Of a stretch of DNA of 64,000 nt, positions 1-10,136 are shown in pieces. Numbering within the stretch: the first letter of the stretch is position 1; each line of letters begins with the position of its first letter. Position numbers and translations under genes: made by a program. Under the pieces are notes generated by a model that saw only the letters and a list, made by a program, of their open reading frames with translations, was not told the origin of the DNA and did not search any database. This DNA is from Aeromonas hydrophila subsp. hydrophila ATCC 7966 (GTDB taxonomy: Bacteria; Pseudomonadota; Gammaproteobacteria; Enterobacterales; Aeromonadaceae). The DNA lies in assembly GCF_000014805.1 (NCBI RefSeq), contig NC_008570.1, positions 2,361,001 through 2,425,000 of the forward strand, written 5' to 3'.

Positions 1-1042
1 CAGCGAGCTTGAGAAGCAGATGAGCCTGCTGACCGGCACCCTCGACTACTCCGGTTTCCACCGGGTCGACATGGTGGTGGAGGCGGTGTTCGAAGATCTT
101 TCCCTCAAGCACCAGATGGTGAAGGACGTGGAGCGCGAGTGTGGCGAGCACACCGTGTTCGCCTCCAACACCTCCTCTCTGCCTATCCACCAGATCGCCT
201 CGGTGGCGGCGCACCCGGAGCGGGTGGTGGGGCTGCACTACTTCAGCCCGGTGGACAAGATGCCGCTGGCGGAGATCATCCCCCACGCCGGCACCAGTGC
301 CGAGACGGTCGCTACCACCCTGGCCTTTGCTCGCGCCCAGGGCAAGACCCCCATCGTGGTCAAGGACGAGGCGGGCTTCTACGTCAACCGCATCCTGGCC
401 CCCTACATGAACGAGGCGGCGCGCCTGGTGCTGGAAGGGGAGCCGGTGGAGGTGCTGGACGGTGCCCTGCTCGATTTCGGCTTCCCGGTCGGCCCCATCA
501 CCCTGCTGGACGAGGTGGGGATCGACGTGGGTGCCAAGATCTCCCCGATCCTCGAAAAAGAGCTGGGGGGCGAGCAGTTCCAGGCCCCGGCGGCCTTTAA
601 CAAGCTGCTGCAAAACGATCGCAAGGGGCGCAAGAACGGCAAGGGCTTCTACCTCTACGGCAAGGCGGCCCCGCGCAGCAAGCTCACCGGCAAAGAGGGC
701 AAGAAGATGGTGGACGAGAGCGTCTACGGTGTGCTCGGCATCTCGCCCCAGGCCAAGCTGGCCAAGACGGAGCTGGCCGAGCGCTGCGTGTTGATGATGC
801 TCAACGAAGCGGCCATGGCGCTGGACAGCGGCGTGGTGGCCTCGGCTCGCGATGGCGACATCGGCGCCATCTTCGGCATCGGCTTCCCGCCGTTCCTGGG
901 TGGCCCGTTCCGCTACATGGACAGCCTCGGCATCGAGCATCTGGTGGGGCGCCTTGAGCACTACCAGAAGCGCTACGGCGACCGCTTCGCCCCCTGCGAT
1001 CGCCTCAAGGCGATGGCAGCGGAGCAGCAGCGCTTCTATTGA
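1..1042 (+). CDS. fadJ: FadJ, fatty acid oxidation complex alpha subunit (3' part)
   Basis: This is the C-terminal half of the multifunctional beta-oxidation subunit; the reading frame is already open at base 2 and the gene begins outside the window. The visible 346 residues cover most of the 3-hydroxyacyl-CoA dehydrogenase region: [11 protein letters not shown] and [15 protein letters not shown] in the NAD-binding part, then [15 protein letters not shown], and a second C-terminal dehydrogenase domain ending in [17 protein letters not shown]. The enoyl-CoA hydratase domain and the Rossmann glycine motif are missing only because of the window edge (the family is about 700 residues). It resembles FadJ, the form used in anaerobic beta-oxidation in E. 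coli, more than FadB; that choice rests on remembered sequence. A strong terminator follows. Confidence 0.88.
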   Translation, partial: SELEKQMSLLTGTLDYSGFHRVDMVVEAVFEDLSLKHQMVKDVERECGEHTVFASNTSSLPIHQIASVAAHPERVVGLHYFSPVDKMPLAEIIPHAGTSAETVATTLAFARAQGKTPIVVKDEAGFYVNRILAPYMNEAARLVLEGEPVEVLDGALLDFGFPVGPITLLDEVGIDVGAKISPILEKELGGEQFQAPAAFNKLLQNDRKGRKNGKGFYLYGKAAPRSKLTGKEGKKMVDESVYGVLGISPQAKLAKTELAERCVLMMLNEAAMALDSGVVASARDGDIGAIFGIGFPPFLGGPFRYMDSLGIEHLVGRLEHYQKRYGDRFAPCDRLKAMAAEQQRFY

Positions 1043-1077
1043 GCGTGCGCCGCTCGCGGCAATTGGCCAACCGACAA

Positions 1078-1109
1078 GGAGGCGACCCCGGGGTCGCCTC
1101 CTTCTTTTT
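1078..1109 (+). terminator. Rho-independent terminator of fadJ
   Basis: A perfect 12-bp stem (GGAGGCGACCCC at 1078-1089 with its complement at 1090-1101) is followed by a T-rich tail at 1102-1109. It lies 36 bases after the fadJ stop codon. Confidence 0.88.
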
Positions 1110-1193
1110 GGCGCTTGGATGGAAAATGCAGGGGCCGCAGGCTGACAACTGGTTGAATCCCGTCCATATTTTTCCTCGGTAAGGGATAAATTG

Positions 1194-1207
1194 TTGATCC
1201 AACTCAA
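1194..1207. promoter_or_regulatory. FNR-like binding site upstream of the TIGR02808 gene
   Basis: TTGATCCAACTCAA matches the FNR consensus TTGAT-N4-ATCAA at nine of ten defined bases. It lies about 130 bp before the ATG at 1338, so a class II promoter would start transcription near 1242. The regulator is inferred from the motif alone. Confidence 0.5.
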
Positions 1208-1337
1208 ACTAGCCCCCTATTTATTACTTTGGTGGCATAGGACTCAGGCGCTGGTTGGGGTCAAATAGCATCATCAGGAACGGGGGGATAACCCCGTCAC
1301 GAAAGGGACACCCATTTCACTGGATGAAGGACACATA

Positions 1338-1478
1338 ATGAGTCTGCTTGAACAAACCATCTGGACTGTATTGGGATACGGGGCCATGCCCTTTATCTTC
1401 CTGAGCGGGTTTGTGGCGGTGGCAGTGACCTGCTGCCTGCTGCTCAATGCCTTCGGGGTCAAGTCCGCCGAGAAGTGA
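1338..1478 (+). CDS. TIGR02808 family single-pass membrane micro-protein
   Basis: A 46-residue protein that is almost entirely one hydrophobic helix (about residues 13-38, with a CC pair near its end), a short polar N-terminus and a charged KSAEK tail, so a small inner-membrane protein is expected. The ATG at 1338 follows AAGGA at 1326-1330. Length and sequence fit the TIGR02808 short-protein family, known from Vibrio and Photobacterium beside periplasmic nitrate reductase genes and reported in Aeromonas hydrophila away from them; no nap gene is present here either. It has its own upstream region with an FNR-like site and its own terminator, so it is probably a single-gene unit. The molecular function is unknown. 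Confidence 0.8.
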   Translation: MSLLEQTIWTVLGYGAMPFIFLSGFVAVAVTCCLLLNAFGVKSAEK

Positions 1479-1502
1479 TCCGCTTCTTTCGTTCATACCG
1501 CC

Positions 1503-1535
1503 AAATGCCAGTCTTCGGACTGGCATTTGTTTTTT
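1503..1535 (+). terminator. Rho-independent terminator after the TIGR02808 gene
   Basis: An 11-bp stem (AAATGCCAGTC and its complement) closes on a TTCG tetraloop and is followed by a run of T at 1530-1535. It sits 24 bases after the stop codon. Confidence 0.9.
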
Positions 1536-1670
1536 GAGCCTTGGCAGGCAGTTATCTGCGCTCCTGGGGCCAAATGTGTGCTGCTTGAGGTCGAACCGGC
1601 CGCCGATTTTGATTACACTGGCGCGCAGTTTTTCGTTTCGGCCCGCTTCCCAAGGTATTCAAGGTTTTCT

Positions 1671-2228
1671 ATGGCTCTCAAGGCAACCGTATTCAAGGCT
1701 CAGCTCAGCCTGTCCGACATGGATCGCAATCTGTATCAGGACTTCTCTCTCACCCTGGCCCGTCACCCATCCGAGACTGACGAGCGGATGATGATCCGGC
1801 TGGCGGCCTTCGCCTGGCACGCTGCCGAGCGACTGGAGTTCACCAAGGGCCTCTCTGCCGATGACGAGCCGGAACTCTGGCGCAAGAACTATTCCGACGA
1901 GATTGAACTCTGGATCGAACTCGGTCAGCCCGACGAGCGCCGTCTCAAGAAGGCGTGCAACCGCTCCCGTCATGTGGTGCTCTACCTCTACGGCGGCCGT
2001 GGCACCAGCGTCTGGTGGAAGCAAAACCAGGGCAAACTCGGCCTGCACGACAACCTGACCGTGATTGAGCTCTCCGACAGCCAGACCCTGCCGCTGACCG
2101 AGATGGTGGAGCGCACCATGCAGCTCACCTGCACCATCTCCGACGGCCAGCTCTGGGTGAGCAACGGCCGCCAGGAAGTGACCCTGGATCCCGTGCTGCT
2201 GATGGGAACCCCCGCCCGCGAACTGTAA
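1671..2228 (+). CDS. yaeQ: YaeQ family protein
   Basis: A 185-residue soluble protein matching the YaeQ family along its whole length. Recognisable family segments are the start MALKATVFKAQLSLSDMDR, SETDERMMIRLAAFA, the ELWRKNYSDEIELWIELGQP block and VVLYLYGGRGTSVWWKQN. YaeQ proteins have a PD-(D/E)XK nuclease-like fold, but their cellular role is not settled. An early claim of an RfaH-like activity was not upheld, as far as I recall. The ATG at 1671 was chosen over longer in-frame starts because the family begins at MALKATV. The AEC transporter gene starts 11 bases downstream, so the two are probably co-transcribed; they end at a shared terminator near 3133. Confidence 0.9.
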   Translation: MALKATVFKAQLSLSDMDRNLYQDFSLTLARHPSETDERMMIRLAAFAWHAAERLEFTKGLSADDEPELWRKNYSDEIELWIELGQPDERRLKKACNRSRHVVLYLYGGRGTSVWWKQNQGKLGLHDNLTVIELSDSQTLPLTEMVERTMQLTCTISDGQLWVSNGRQEVTLDPVLLMGTPAREL

Positions 2229-2239
2229 AGGACTCGCCC

Positions 2240-3124
2240 ATGTTCAGCGCGCTGCTCAATATCGTCATTCCGGTGTTTGCGGTGGTGGGGCTCGGCGCCC
2301 TCTACGGCAGGTTGCGTCCGGGCGGCGCGCTGGGTTACGTCAATCGGGCCAATATCGAGCTCTTTACCCCGGCGCTGGTGTTCTCGGCGCTGGTCAAATA
2401 CCCGCTGGATCTGATGGCCCACCTCTCGCTCATCGCGGCGGGGGCCTTGGTGATCCTGCTGCCGGGGTTGCTGCTCTCCCTGCTCAGGCTTCGCAGCATC
2501 AGCCGACCGGCCCTGATCCTGCCCGCCATGTTTCGCAACACCGGCAACCTCGGCATTCCGCTGATGGTGCTGGCCTTTGGCGAGCAGCAGCTGGGCGCCA
2601 TCATCATACTGTTCGTGCTCTCCAACCTGCTCCACTTCTCGGTGGGCATGTTCATTCTCTCGGCCAACACCTCCCGCTGGCTCTGGCTGAAAAGCCCTGT
2701 GCTGTGGGCCGCCCTGGCCGGCCTGCTGGTGGCCAATCTGCACATTCCGCTGCCCGAATACCTGGTGACCAGCGCCTCTTTGCTCGGCCAGATCTCGGTG
2801 CCGCTGATGTTGTTTGCCCTCGGTATCCGGCTGATGGAAGGGGAGCTGGATCACCTGGGGCTCGCCCTCAAGTGCAACCTGCTCTATCTGCTGGCCGGCG
2901 GCATCTCCCTAGGGCTGGCGGTCTGGCTGTTGCCGCTGCAGCCGGCCTGGATCCCGCTGCTGATGCTGTCGGTGGCGCTGCCACCGGCGGTGCTCAACTA
3001 CATGCTGTGCGAGCAGTACCAGTGCCAGCCCGAGAAGGTGGCCAGCATCGTGCTCGGTGGCAATGCGCTCTCGGTCCTGGTGATACCGCTGGCAGTCTGG
3101 CTGGCCCTGCATCTGGGCAGTTGA
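2240..3124 (+). CDS. AEC family transporter
   Basis: A 294-residue, very hydrophobic protein with about eight to ten membrane segments, of the auxin efflux carrier (AEC) type. The family layout of two helical halves is visible, with polar breaks such as FRNTGNLGIP near residue 95 in the first half and LPPAVLNYMLCEQY near residue 250 in the second. AEC members in bacteria export or import small organic anions such as malate or malonate; the substrate here cannot be told from the sequence. It follows yaeQ by 11 bases with AAAGGA upstream of the ATG and ends before a strong bidirectional hairpin. Confidence 0.85.
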   Translation: MFSALLNIVIPVFAVVGLGALYGRLRPGGALGYVNRANIELFTPALVFSALVKYPLDLMAHLSLIAAGALVILLPGLLLSLLRLRSISRPALILPAMFRNTGNLGIPLMVLAFGEQQLGAIIILFVLSNLLHFSVGMFILSANTSRWLWLKSPVLWAALAGLLVANLHIPLPEYLVTSASLLGQISVPLMLFALGIRLMEGELDHLGLALKCNLLYLLAGGISLGLAVWLLPLQPAWIPLLMLSVALPPAVLNYMLCEQYQCQPEKVASIVLGGNALSVLVIPLAVWLALHLGS

Positions 3125-3132
3125 TCCTGTTC

Positions 3133-3172
3133 AGCAATAAAAAGGACGCCTGAGGGCATCCTTTTTATTGCT
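3133..3172. terminator. Bidirectional rho-independent terminator
   Basis: AGCAATAAAAAGGA at 3133-3146 pairs perfectly with 3159-3172, giving a 14-bp stem with T-rich tracts on both strands. It separates the AEC transporter gene from the convergent HNH gene. Confidence 0.88.
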
Positions 3173-3291
3173 GCCACGAAAGTCCGATTACATTTCGTTA
3201 ATCTAACCTACGGCCTTGCACTCGTGTTACCCGCCAGAGCGGATGGTCAGCCCGATAGCAAGGTGTTGGCCATTGGCGCGGTTGAACAGCC

Positions 3292-3660
3292 TTAAACACC
3301 ATTGGTTTTGCTCCCCTTGACCTTGCTGGTGATCCCTTTAGGAAACCAGCCCCCTTTACCCACCCGCGCCCGTACTTTTTTCTGATATTGCTCAGGGGAT
3401 AGCACCTTGGGGGTTTTGTGGCGGGTGCTGTTGCAGTACTGACAGGCGGCCACGATATTGGCGGGCTGGTTCGAGCCACCTTCGCCGCGTGGCTGCAGAT
3501 GTTCCCCCGTGCACTGCAATAGCCGGGCTTCGGCAGGGGTGAGGCGGTATTGATGCATCAGTGCGGCAGGGGAGGCTTCCCACATTGGCAGTCCGCAATA
3601 GAAGCAGTGAAAGGATTGACGAACGGCAGCCTGATGGCGTTGTTTGGCGATGTTACCCAT
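3292..3660 (-). CDS. HNH endonuclease-domain protein
   Basis: A 122-residue protein with an HNH nuclease signature: a first CxxC (CFYCG) near residue 13, the catalytic-type segment GEHLQPRGEGGSNQPANIVAAC around residues 46-67, and a second CxxC (CQYCN) forming the expected zinc site. The C-terminus is basic. The ATG at 3660 was chosen because GAGGT lies about 8 bases upstream. There is no phage terminase or restriction partner next to it, so the role is unknown; it could be a defence nuclease, a homing-type remnant or a housekeeping HNH protein. It lies at the edge of the accessory patch that also holds the broken OLD gene. Confidence 0.75.
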   Translation of the reverse strand: MGNIAKQRHQAAVRQSFHCFYCGLPMWEASPAALMHQYRLTPAEARLLQCTGEHLQPRGEGGSNQPANIVAACQYCNSTRHKTPKVLSPEQYQKKVRARVGKGGWFPKGITSKVKGSKTNGV

Positions 3661-4001
3661 GGTCGTGACCTCAATCAGTTTGATATTGAAGTCCGTGACG
3701 GGATGGATTGGATAATAGCCGGACGGACTTCGGTTCAAGTTGAAGTCCCGTCGGCCTGCATAGACTCAGAGCGGGTACTGACCGGCACAACCGGATCAGC
3801 CTTACACCGCTCACCTTACGATACAGCGGCAATCAATTGATAGCGTGGTTTGGGGTGAATGTAAAGCGAGTAATTCAATGGAGTGCTAATTACTTGGTGA
3901 TATTAGACTCAGCTACAAATCGGCGATGTAAAACACTTGGCTAAAAGTGAAGTGCTGTCATGTTGCAGATAGCACTTCACTGAAGACTGCAGGTCTGTTT
4001 A
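3661..4001. other. Non-coding gap between the HNH gene and the OLD pseudogene
   Basis: About 340 bases whose AT content rises toward 4000. Apart from the terminator hairpin at 3946-3981 I see no gene, RNA or repeat. Upstream signals for the HNH gene should lie near 3661-3760. Confidence 0.5.
3946..3981 (-). terminator. Terminator of the OLD-type pseudogene
   Basis: AGTGAAGTGCT at 3946-3956 pairs perfectly with 3971-3981. On the minus strand the stem is followed by TTTT, just past the stop codon at 4002. Confidence 0.75.
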
Positions 4002-5850
4002 TTAAGAAGTGATACCTAGAGCTCTGTTAATAACTTGAGGTACACTGTCATCCCTGCTAAGTTCAACAGGGAAGCTATCAACGTCAAGGATATTACTTTT
4101 AATAGCAACGATGAGTCTGTCATTTTTAACTGCTAGATCAAACATTTCTGAACGTCCGCCAAGGATTGACCTAGCTAAAGCATTGAAGTGAGTTGATGTA
4201 GGATCGCTCTTAAACACCTCATGTGCAGGAGATACGATGGCAAGGATTAGTGCTCTTAGTGCTTCGGCCTCACTTATTTTTTGAGTCATTGCAGCATGAG
4301 TAATACATCTAATAACATCTCCATATGACGTTGTTAAATCTGATTTGTTAATGCTGTAGAATGCGTCAATTTCATCAATAGCAGCATTCGGTTTACCTAT
4401 AGAGGTATTTTGATCTGATGTTAAGTAATATGATTCAATAGACCCTTTCCTAAGAATAAAGAGACCACTTTTTTCCAAAATATTTAAAAGTGCTGTAAGT
4501 CTTCTTTTTATGGAAAGGAATTGTTGGGGCAGCAGCTGATCTTCATGTGTAAAAAGTGTACAGAATGTTGCTCTGCGTTTTGAAACTATAAGATCATCAT
4601 CTTGAGATTTGTTAATCCAGTATGGATGTTGTGCTGCTAATATGGCTATGCTATTCCATTCATTGGTAACAAGTCTGCAGAAATCATTGTAAATATCTGT
4701 TGCCATATCATTTGCCGTGGCAGCCCCAAAATCACTTGCAAGTTCATCAGCATATGTATTCTCCACTAAGTAACCACTGACGAGAGCTGTTCCATCTGCA
4801 ATACCATCAGCATCAACCAAGGCTACTGGTTCTTTGCCCATTAACCTAAAGAGTTTTGCGACGACTGACATCTGTCCTTTACCTATGACAGGTAAAAGTT
4901 GAGAGCCAGCCGCTTCAAGATGAATATCAAAAATATTTGATAAGGCACTGCATATAAAAAATATCAGATGGGCCTTCCACAAGTAGGGGGCGCTTTGAGA
5001 ATAGGGCGAGTTTATGCTCCTGACCTAGTCGAGCGATAAGTTCTTTTACTTTTCTATTGTTTAATTCGCCAGCATCTGTTGGGATTTGTACTGGTGGTTT
5101 TGATATGCTGTGACAAAAGATGATTGATGGTAGATCAGATGGTGTATTGATCTTAAACATTTCTGTTGAGTGTGTTGCAATCACTATTATTTTCTTATAG
5201 CCACCTTCACTGGGATGCCCAGCCGCATTAATGATCTATTGCAGAAGAAAAGATTGCAATTGTGGATGAAGAGATACTTCAGGTTCATCAATAAGGAGCG
5301 CCCCAACCTCATCATCATACAATGCCGATAGAATACCAACTAAATGGATCAATCCTGATGCTTCTTTTCCTGATGAATATGGAGTTTCAGGAATATCTAA
5401 GTTGATAAAAGAAACTTTTAATCCACCAGAGTCCCAGTCAAGTATTATATCCTTATTAAATAATTTCCTTAGGCGTTCTTGTACTTTTACTAAAATATCA
5501 GCACGTTGTGATAATGTTTGAAAATCTCCAGTCAGCGTTTCAATGGAATGCCGCATACTTGTATCTGATGAACTTCCTAGTCTTGCATGGTCAAAACGAG
5601 GTGTACCTCTATGTCCATCATAATCCGAGCGATAGTTTTCAAGCGGGCCCATTCTCCCGGCCGATAAGAAACGTATTTTTTTATTCGTTACATATGGCTG
5701 AAGACCCATTTTTAATGAACGAAGAAGATGTGTTTTCCCTGAACCATTTGGGCCAATTAGAGTTGTCAGTCCCTTATGGAGAATTATCTCTCTGGTATTA
5801 TTGGTTGTTTGGCTATCAATATGGGCAGTAACAGTAATAGGAAAACTCAT
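4002..5850 (-). pseudogene. Broken OLD-family ATPase/TOPRIM nuclease gene
   Basis: Read with two corrections this is one gene of about 615 codons. Part 1 (5850-5239) has the Walker A GPNGSGKT, an ABC-like SSGKEASG signature and Walker B ALLIDEPEVSLHP. An in-frame TAG at 5238-5236 then interrupts the protein, but the same frame continues into the H-loop VIATHSTEM and the TOPRIM start PLLVEGPSD. At the A6 run at 4956-4961 the frame shifts; removing one base joins VEGPSD to the downstream frame (LEAAGSQLLPVIGKG, then DADGIADG), the rest of the TOPRIM domain, up to the stop at 4002. The start at 5850 has GGAG 6 bases upstream. OLD-family proteins are nucleases, several of them anti-phage. The gene is much more AT-rich than its neighbours, which suggests horizontal origin. 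Two lesions make it non-functional unless one is a sequencing error. Confidence 0.8.
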
Positions 5851-5990
5851 TGATATCTCCATGTTATTTACAAAAGCATTATTTATATGCAATTAGCCTA
5901 ATGCTAACCGAAGCGTAACCCCATTGGAATCATTTGAGATTCATTTACTTTTGTGCAATGACTAACCCACCATAAACCCCATCCCCCTTC

Positions 5991-6407
5991 ATGCCGCCGC
6001 ACTATGGCGGCATGAACATATCCAAGACCCCATACTCAGCGCCCTTCGTGGCCATCCTCCAAGCCAACCCCGTCAGCGGGGAGCGGCTGGCGGTGCTCGA
6101 TGCGCAGCTCACCCCCCAAGGTGATGGCTGGTACCAGCTGCTGCCGGTCGGCCCCTTCAAAGCCCGTGATGGTCGCCCGTTCGATATGGCGAGTGGCCAC
6201 TGTCAGCTAGCTGGATGGGCAAATTGCCGCTGCCCTGATTGCTTGTGTCAACGCGCTCTGGCAAGACATCCGGAGCGATACGACCAACAGACTCTCAGGG
6301 CAGCACAGAATGGTCAGCCTGCGCCAGCTCTCACTCCGGGATGCGGGGTGGGTGCAAGTTCCCTTTTCGTGATCCTCGGCGAAGTCGCTGTCGTTGAATT
6401 GGCATAG
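5991..6407 (+). pseudogene. Remnant of a Mu-like prophage protease (gpI type)
   Basis: The open frame begins like phage Mu I proteins: about 70 residues from an ATG at 6012, ending LLPVGPFKARDGRPFDMASGH. After that the family sequence continues only by changing frame. A +1 frame gives GQIAAALIACVNALWQDI around 6215-6270, the original frame then gives DQQTLRAAQNGQPAPA, and a shifted frame gives GWVQVPF before a stop. This looks like a small decayed piece of the protease/scaffold gene, with at least two or three indels and no other phage gene nearby. An inverted repeat (CATGCCGCC at 5990-5998, GGCGGCATG at 6006-6014) overlaps its start. The gene call rests on remembered family sequence. Confidence 0.6.
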
Positions 6408-6458
6408 TATCTGGCCAGCATGAATCCCACCCGGGGTGGGAGCCAGGGGATTTACAAC

Positions 6459-8393
<1,935 letters not shown>

Positions 8394-8451
8394 TCCCGCA
8401 GCGGGTCGCCTGGCGGCCCCGCTTGACCGCGCCGCGACCGACAATCGCGGC

Positions 8452-8527
8452 GTTATCATTATGAGAATGTGGCCCCGCTTTCTATCAATTGGCAGGCTCT
8501 GGTGATAGCCGGACTGATAATTATCAG
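8452..8527. promoter_or_regulatory. Putative YgeV enhancer elements for ygeW
   Basis: GTTATCA at 8452-8458 and the perfect 14-bp palindrome CTGATAATTATCAG at 8514-8527 lie about 170-250 bp before the sigma-54 promoter. The same core recurs upstream of ygfK and xdhA, at similar distance. That YgeV binds it is inference. Confidence 0.45.
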
Positions 8528-8697
8528 GGCGGGCTTGGCCTTCTCTCACCCTATTTCCGCGCTATTTCAGTGGCGCGCAGCCATCAGCTTGAAAATATGC
8601 TGGTCCACCTGCCTTGGCGAGGCGCCATATAGCCTCAGGCTGTGCGCCGGCTCACATTCAAGACACCTTTTCTGGTTATTTCCCGCTTATTTATGCG

Positions 8698-8714
8698 TTG
8701 GCACGCTTATTGAT
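8698..8714 (+). promoter_or_regulatory. Candidate sigma-54 promoter of ygeW
   Basis: TTGGCACG-CTTA-TTGAT has a perfect -24 element and correct spacing, but the invariant -12 GC reads GA. It lies 108 bases before the ygeW ATG at 8822. Confidence 0.55.
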
Positions 8715-8821
8715 TGCCCTTATTTGACGCTGACCGATGAACTCACCCAATGGCCCTTGTTTCGGTGACCTGTGAGTGGAAGGGGAGCAATGCATTTCTC
8801 ATCAACAGATTGGGGCTAACG

Positions 8822-10009
8822 ATGAAAGCAGTGAACCAGTTAATCAAAGAGATCAATGAACTCAAGTCCAACCTGCATGAAAAAGACTTCCTGCTGACCT
8901 GGGAGCAGACCCCTCAGGAGCTGGCGCTGGTGCTCAAACTGGCCGAGGCCCTCAAGGGACTGCGCGCCGAAAACATCGCCACCAAGCTGTTCAATACCGG
9001 TCTTGGCATCTCGGTGTTTCGTGACAATTCCACCCGTACCCGCTTCTCCTACGCCTCCGCCCTCAACCTGCTCGGCCTGACCCAGCAGGATCTGGACGAG
9101 GGCAAATCCCAGATTGCTCACGGCGAGACGGTGCGTGAAACCGCCAACATGATCTCCTTCTGCGCCGATGCCATCGGCATTCGCGACGACATGTATCTGG
9201 GGGCCGGCAACGCCTACATGCGTGAAGTGGGCGCTGCGCTTGACGAAGGGTTCGAGAAGGGCGTGCTGCCCCAGCGCCCGGCGCTGGTCAACCTGCAGTG
9301 CGACATTGATCACCCGACCCAGTCCATGGCTGATCTCGCCTGGCTGCAGGAGCACTTCGGCAGCCTGGAGAACCTCAAGGGCAAGAAGATTGCGATGACC
9401 TGGGCTTACTCCCCCAGCTACGGCAAGCCGCTCTCCGTGCCGCAGGGCATCATCGGCCTGATGACCCGCTTTGGCATGGACGTGACCCTGGCCCACCCGG
9501 AAGGGTATGACCTGATCCCGGACGTGATCGAGGTGGCCAAGGAGAATGCCAAGGCCTCCGGTGGCAGTTTCCGCCAGGTTACCTCCATGGAAGAGGCGTT
9601 CAAGGATGCCGACATCGTCTATCCCAAGTCCTGGGCCCCCTATCAGGTGATGGAGCAGCGCACCGAGTTGCTGCGGGCCAACGATCACGCCGGCCTGAAA
9701 GAGCTGGAGCAGCATTGTCTGGCACAGAACGCCAAGCACAAGGATTGGCACTGCACCGAAGAGATGATGGCCCTCACCAAGGGGGGCGAGGCACTCTATA
9801 TGCACTGCCTGCCGGCGGATATTTCCGGCGTCTCCTGCAAGGAAGGGGAAGTGAGTGAAGGGGTATTCGAGAAATACCGGATCGCCACTTATAAAGAGGC
9901 GAGCTGGAAGCCCTATATTATCGCCGCCATGATTGTCGCCCGTAAATTCTCGGCACCGGGCGCCGCCCTCGAAGGCTTGATAAAAGAGGCGCAAAAACGC
10001 GTCAAATAA
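8822..10009 (+). CDS. ygeW: YgeW, carbamoyltransferase of the purine/ureido pathway
   Basis: A 395-residue member of the aspartate/ornithine carbamoyltransferase superfamily. The carbamoyl-phosphate loop reads SVFRDNSTRTRFSYASA near residue 62, with AHGETVRETANMI after it and HCLPADISGVSCKEG near residue 325 in place of the ornithine HCLP loop. It matches E. coli YgeW throughout. The enzyme is thought to remove a carbamoyl group from a ureido intermediate such as 2,3-diureidopropionate, giving carbamoyl phosphate for YqeA. The ATG at 8822 fits the E. coli start; only a weak GGGGC precedes it. A sigma-54-like promoter is upstream. ygeX follows after a 127-base gap containing a perfect hairpin. 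Confidence 0.9.
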   Translation: MKAVNQLIKEINELKSNLHEKDFLLTWEQTPQELALVLKLAEALKGLRAENIATKLFNTGLGISVFRDNSTRTRFSYASALNLLGLTQQDLDEGKSQIAHGETVRETANMISFCADAIGIRDDMYLGAGNAYMREVGAALDEGFEKGVLPQRPALVNLQCDIDHPTQSMADLAWLQEHFGSLENLKGKKIAMTWAYSPSYGKPLSVPQGIIGLMTRFGMDVTLAHPEGYDLIPDVIEVAKENAKASGGSFRQVTSMEEAFKDADIVYPKSWAPYQVMEQRTELLRANDHAGLKELEQHCLAQNAKHKDWHCTEEMMALTKGGEALYMHCLPADISGVSCKEGEVSEGVFEKYRIATYKEASWKPYIIAAMIVARKFSAPGAALEGLIKEAQKRVK

Positions 10010-10015
10010 TGGCCT

Positions 10016-10045
10016 GGCCGGGCGGGAAATAAGTCCCGCCCGGCC
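10016..10045. other. Perfect 12-bp hairpin between ygeW and ygeX
   Basis: GGCCGGGCGGGA at 10016-10027 pairs with 10034-10045 around a six-base loop. There is no T tract, so it is more likely an mRNA processing or stability element, or a partial attenuator, than a terminator. Confidence 0.55.
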
Positions 10046-10136
10046 GTCGTCATCACGCAGTTATTGTCACGGGTTCTCTCCCCGGGGCGCTTTTCACTCG
10101 ATGATCCCCGGCGAGATGACTCTTTGCGAGGTATTC

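Larger units (their letters stand above)
8394..8821 (+). other. ygeV-ygeW intergenic regulatory region
   Basis: This 428-base non-coding stretch holds TGATAAC-type elements (8452-8527) and a sigma-54-type promoter (8698-8714), listed separately. I see no gene in it. Confidence 0.6.
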
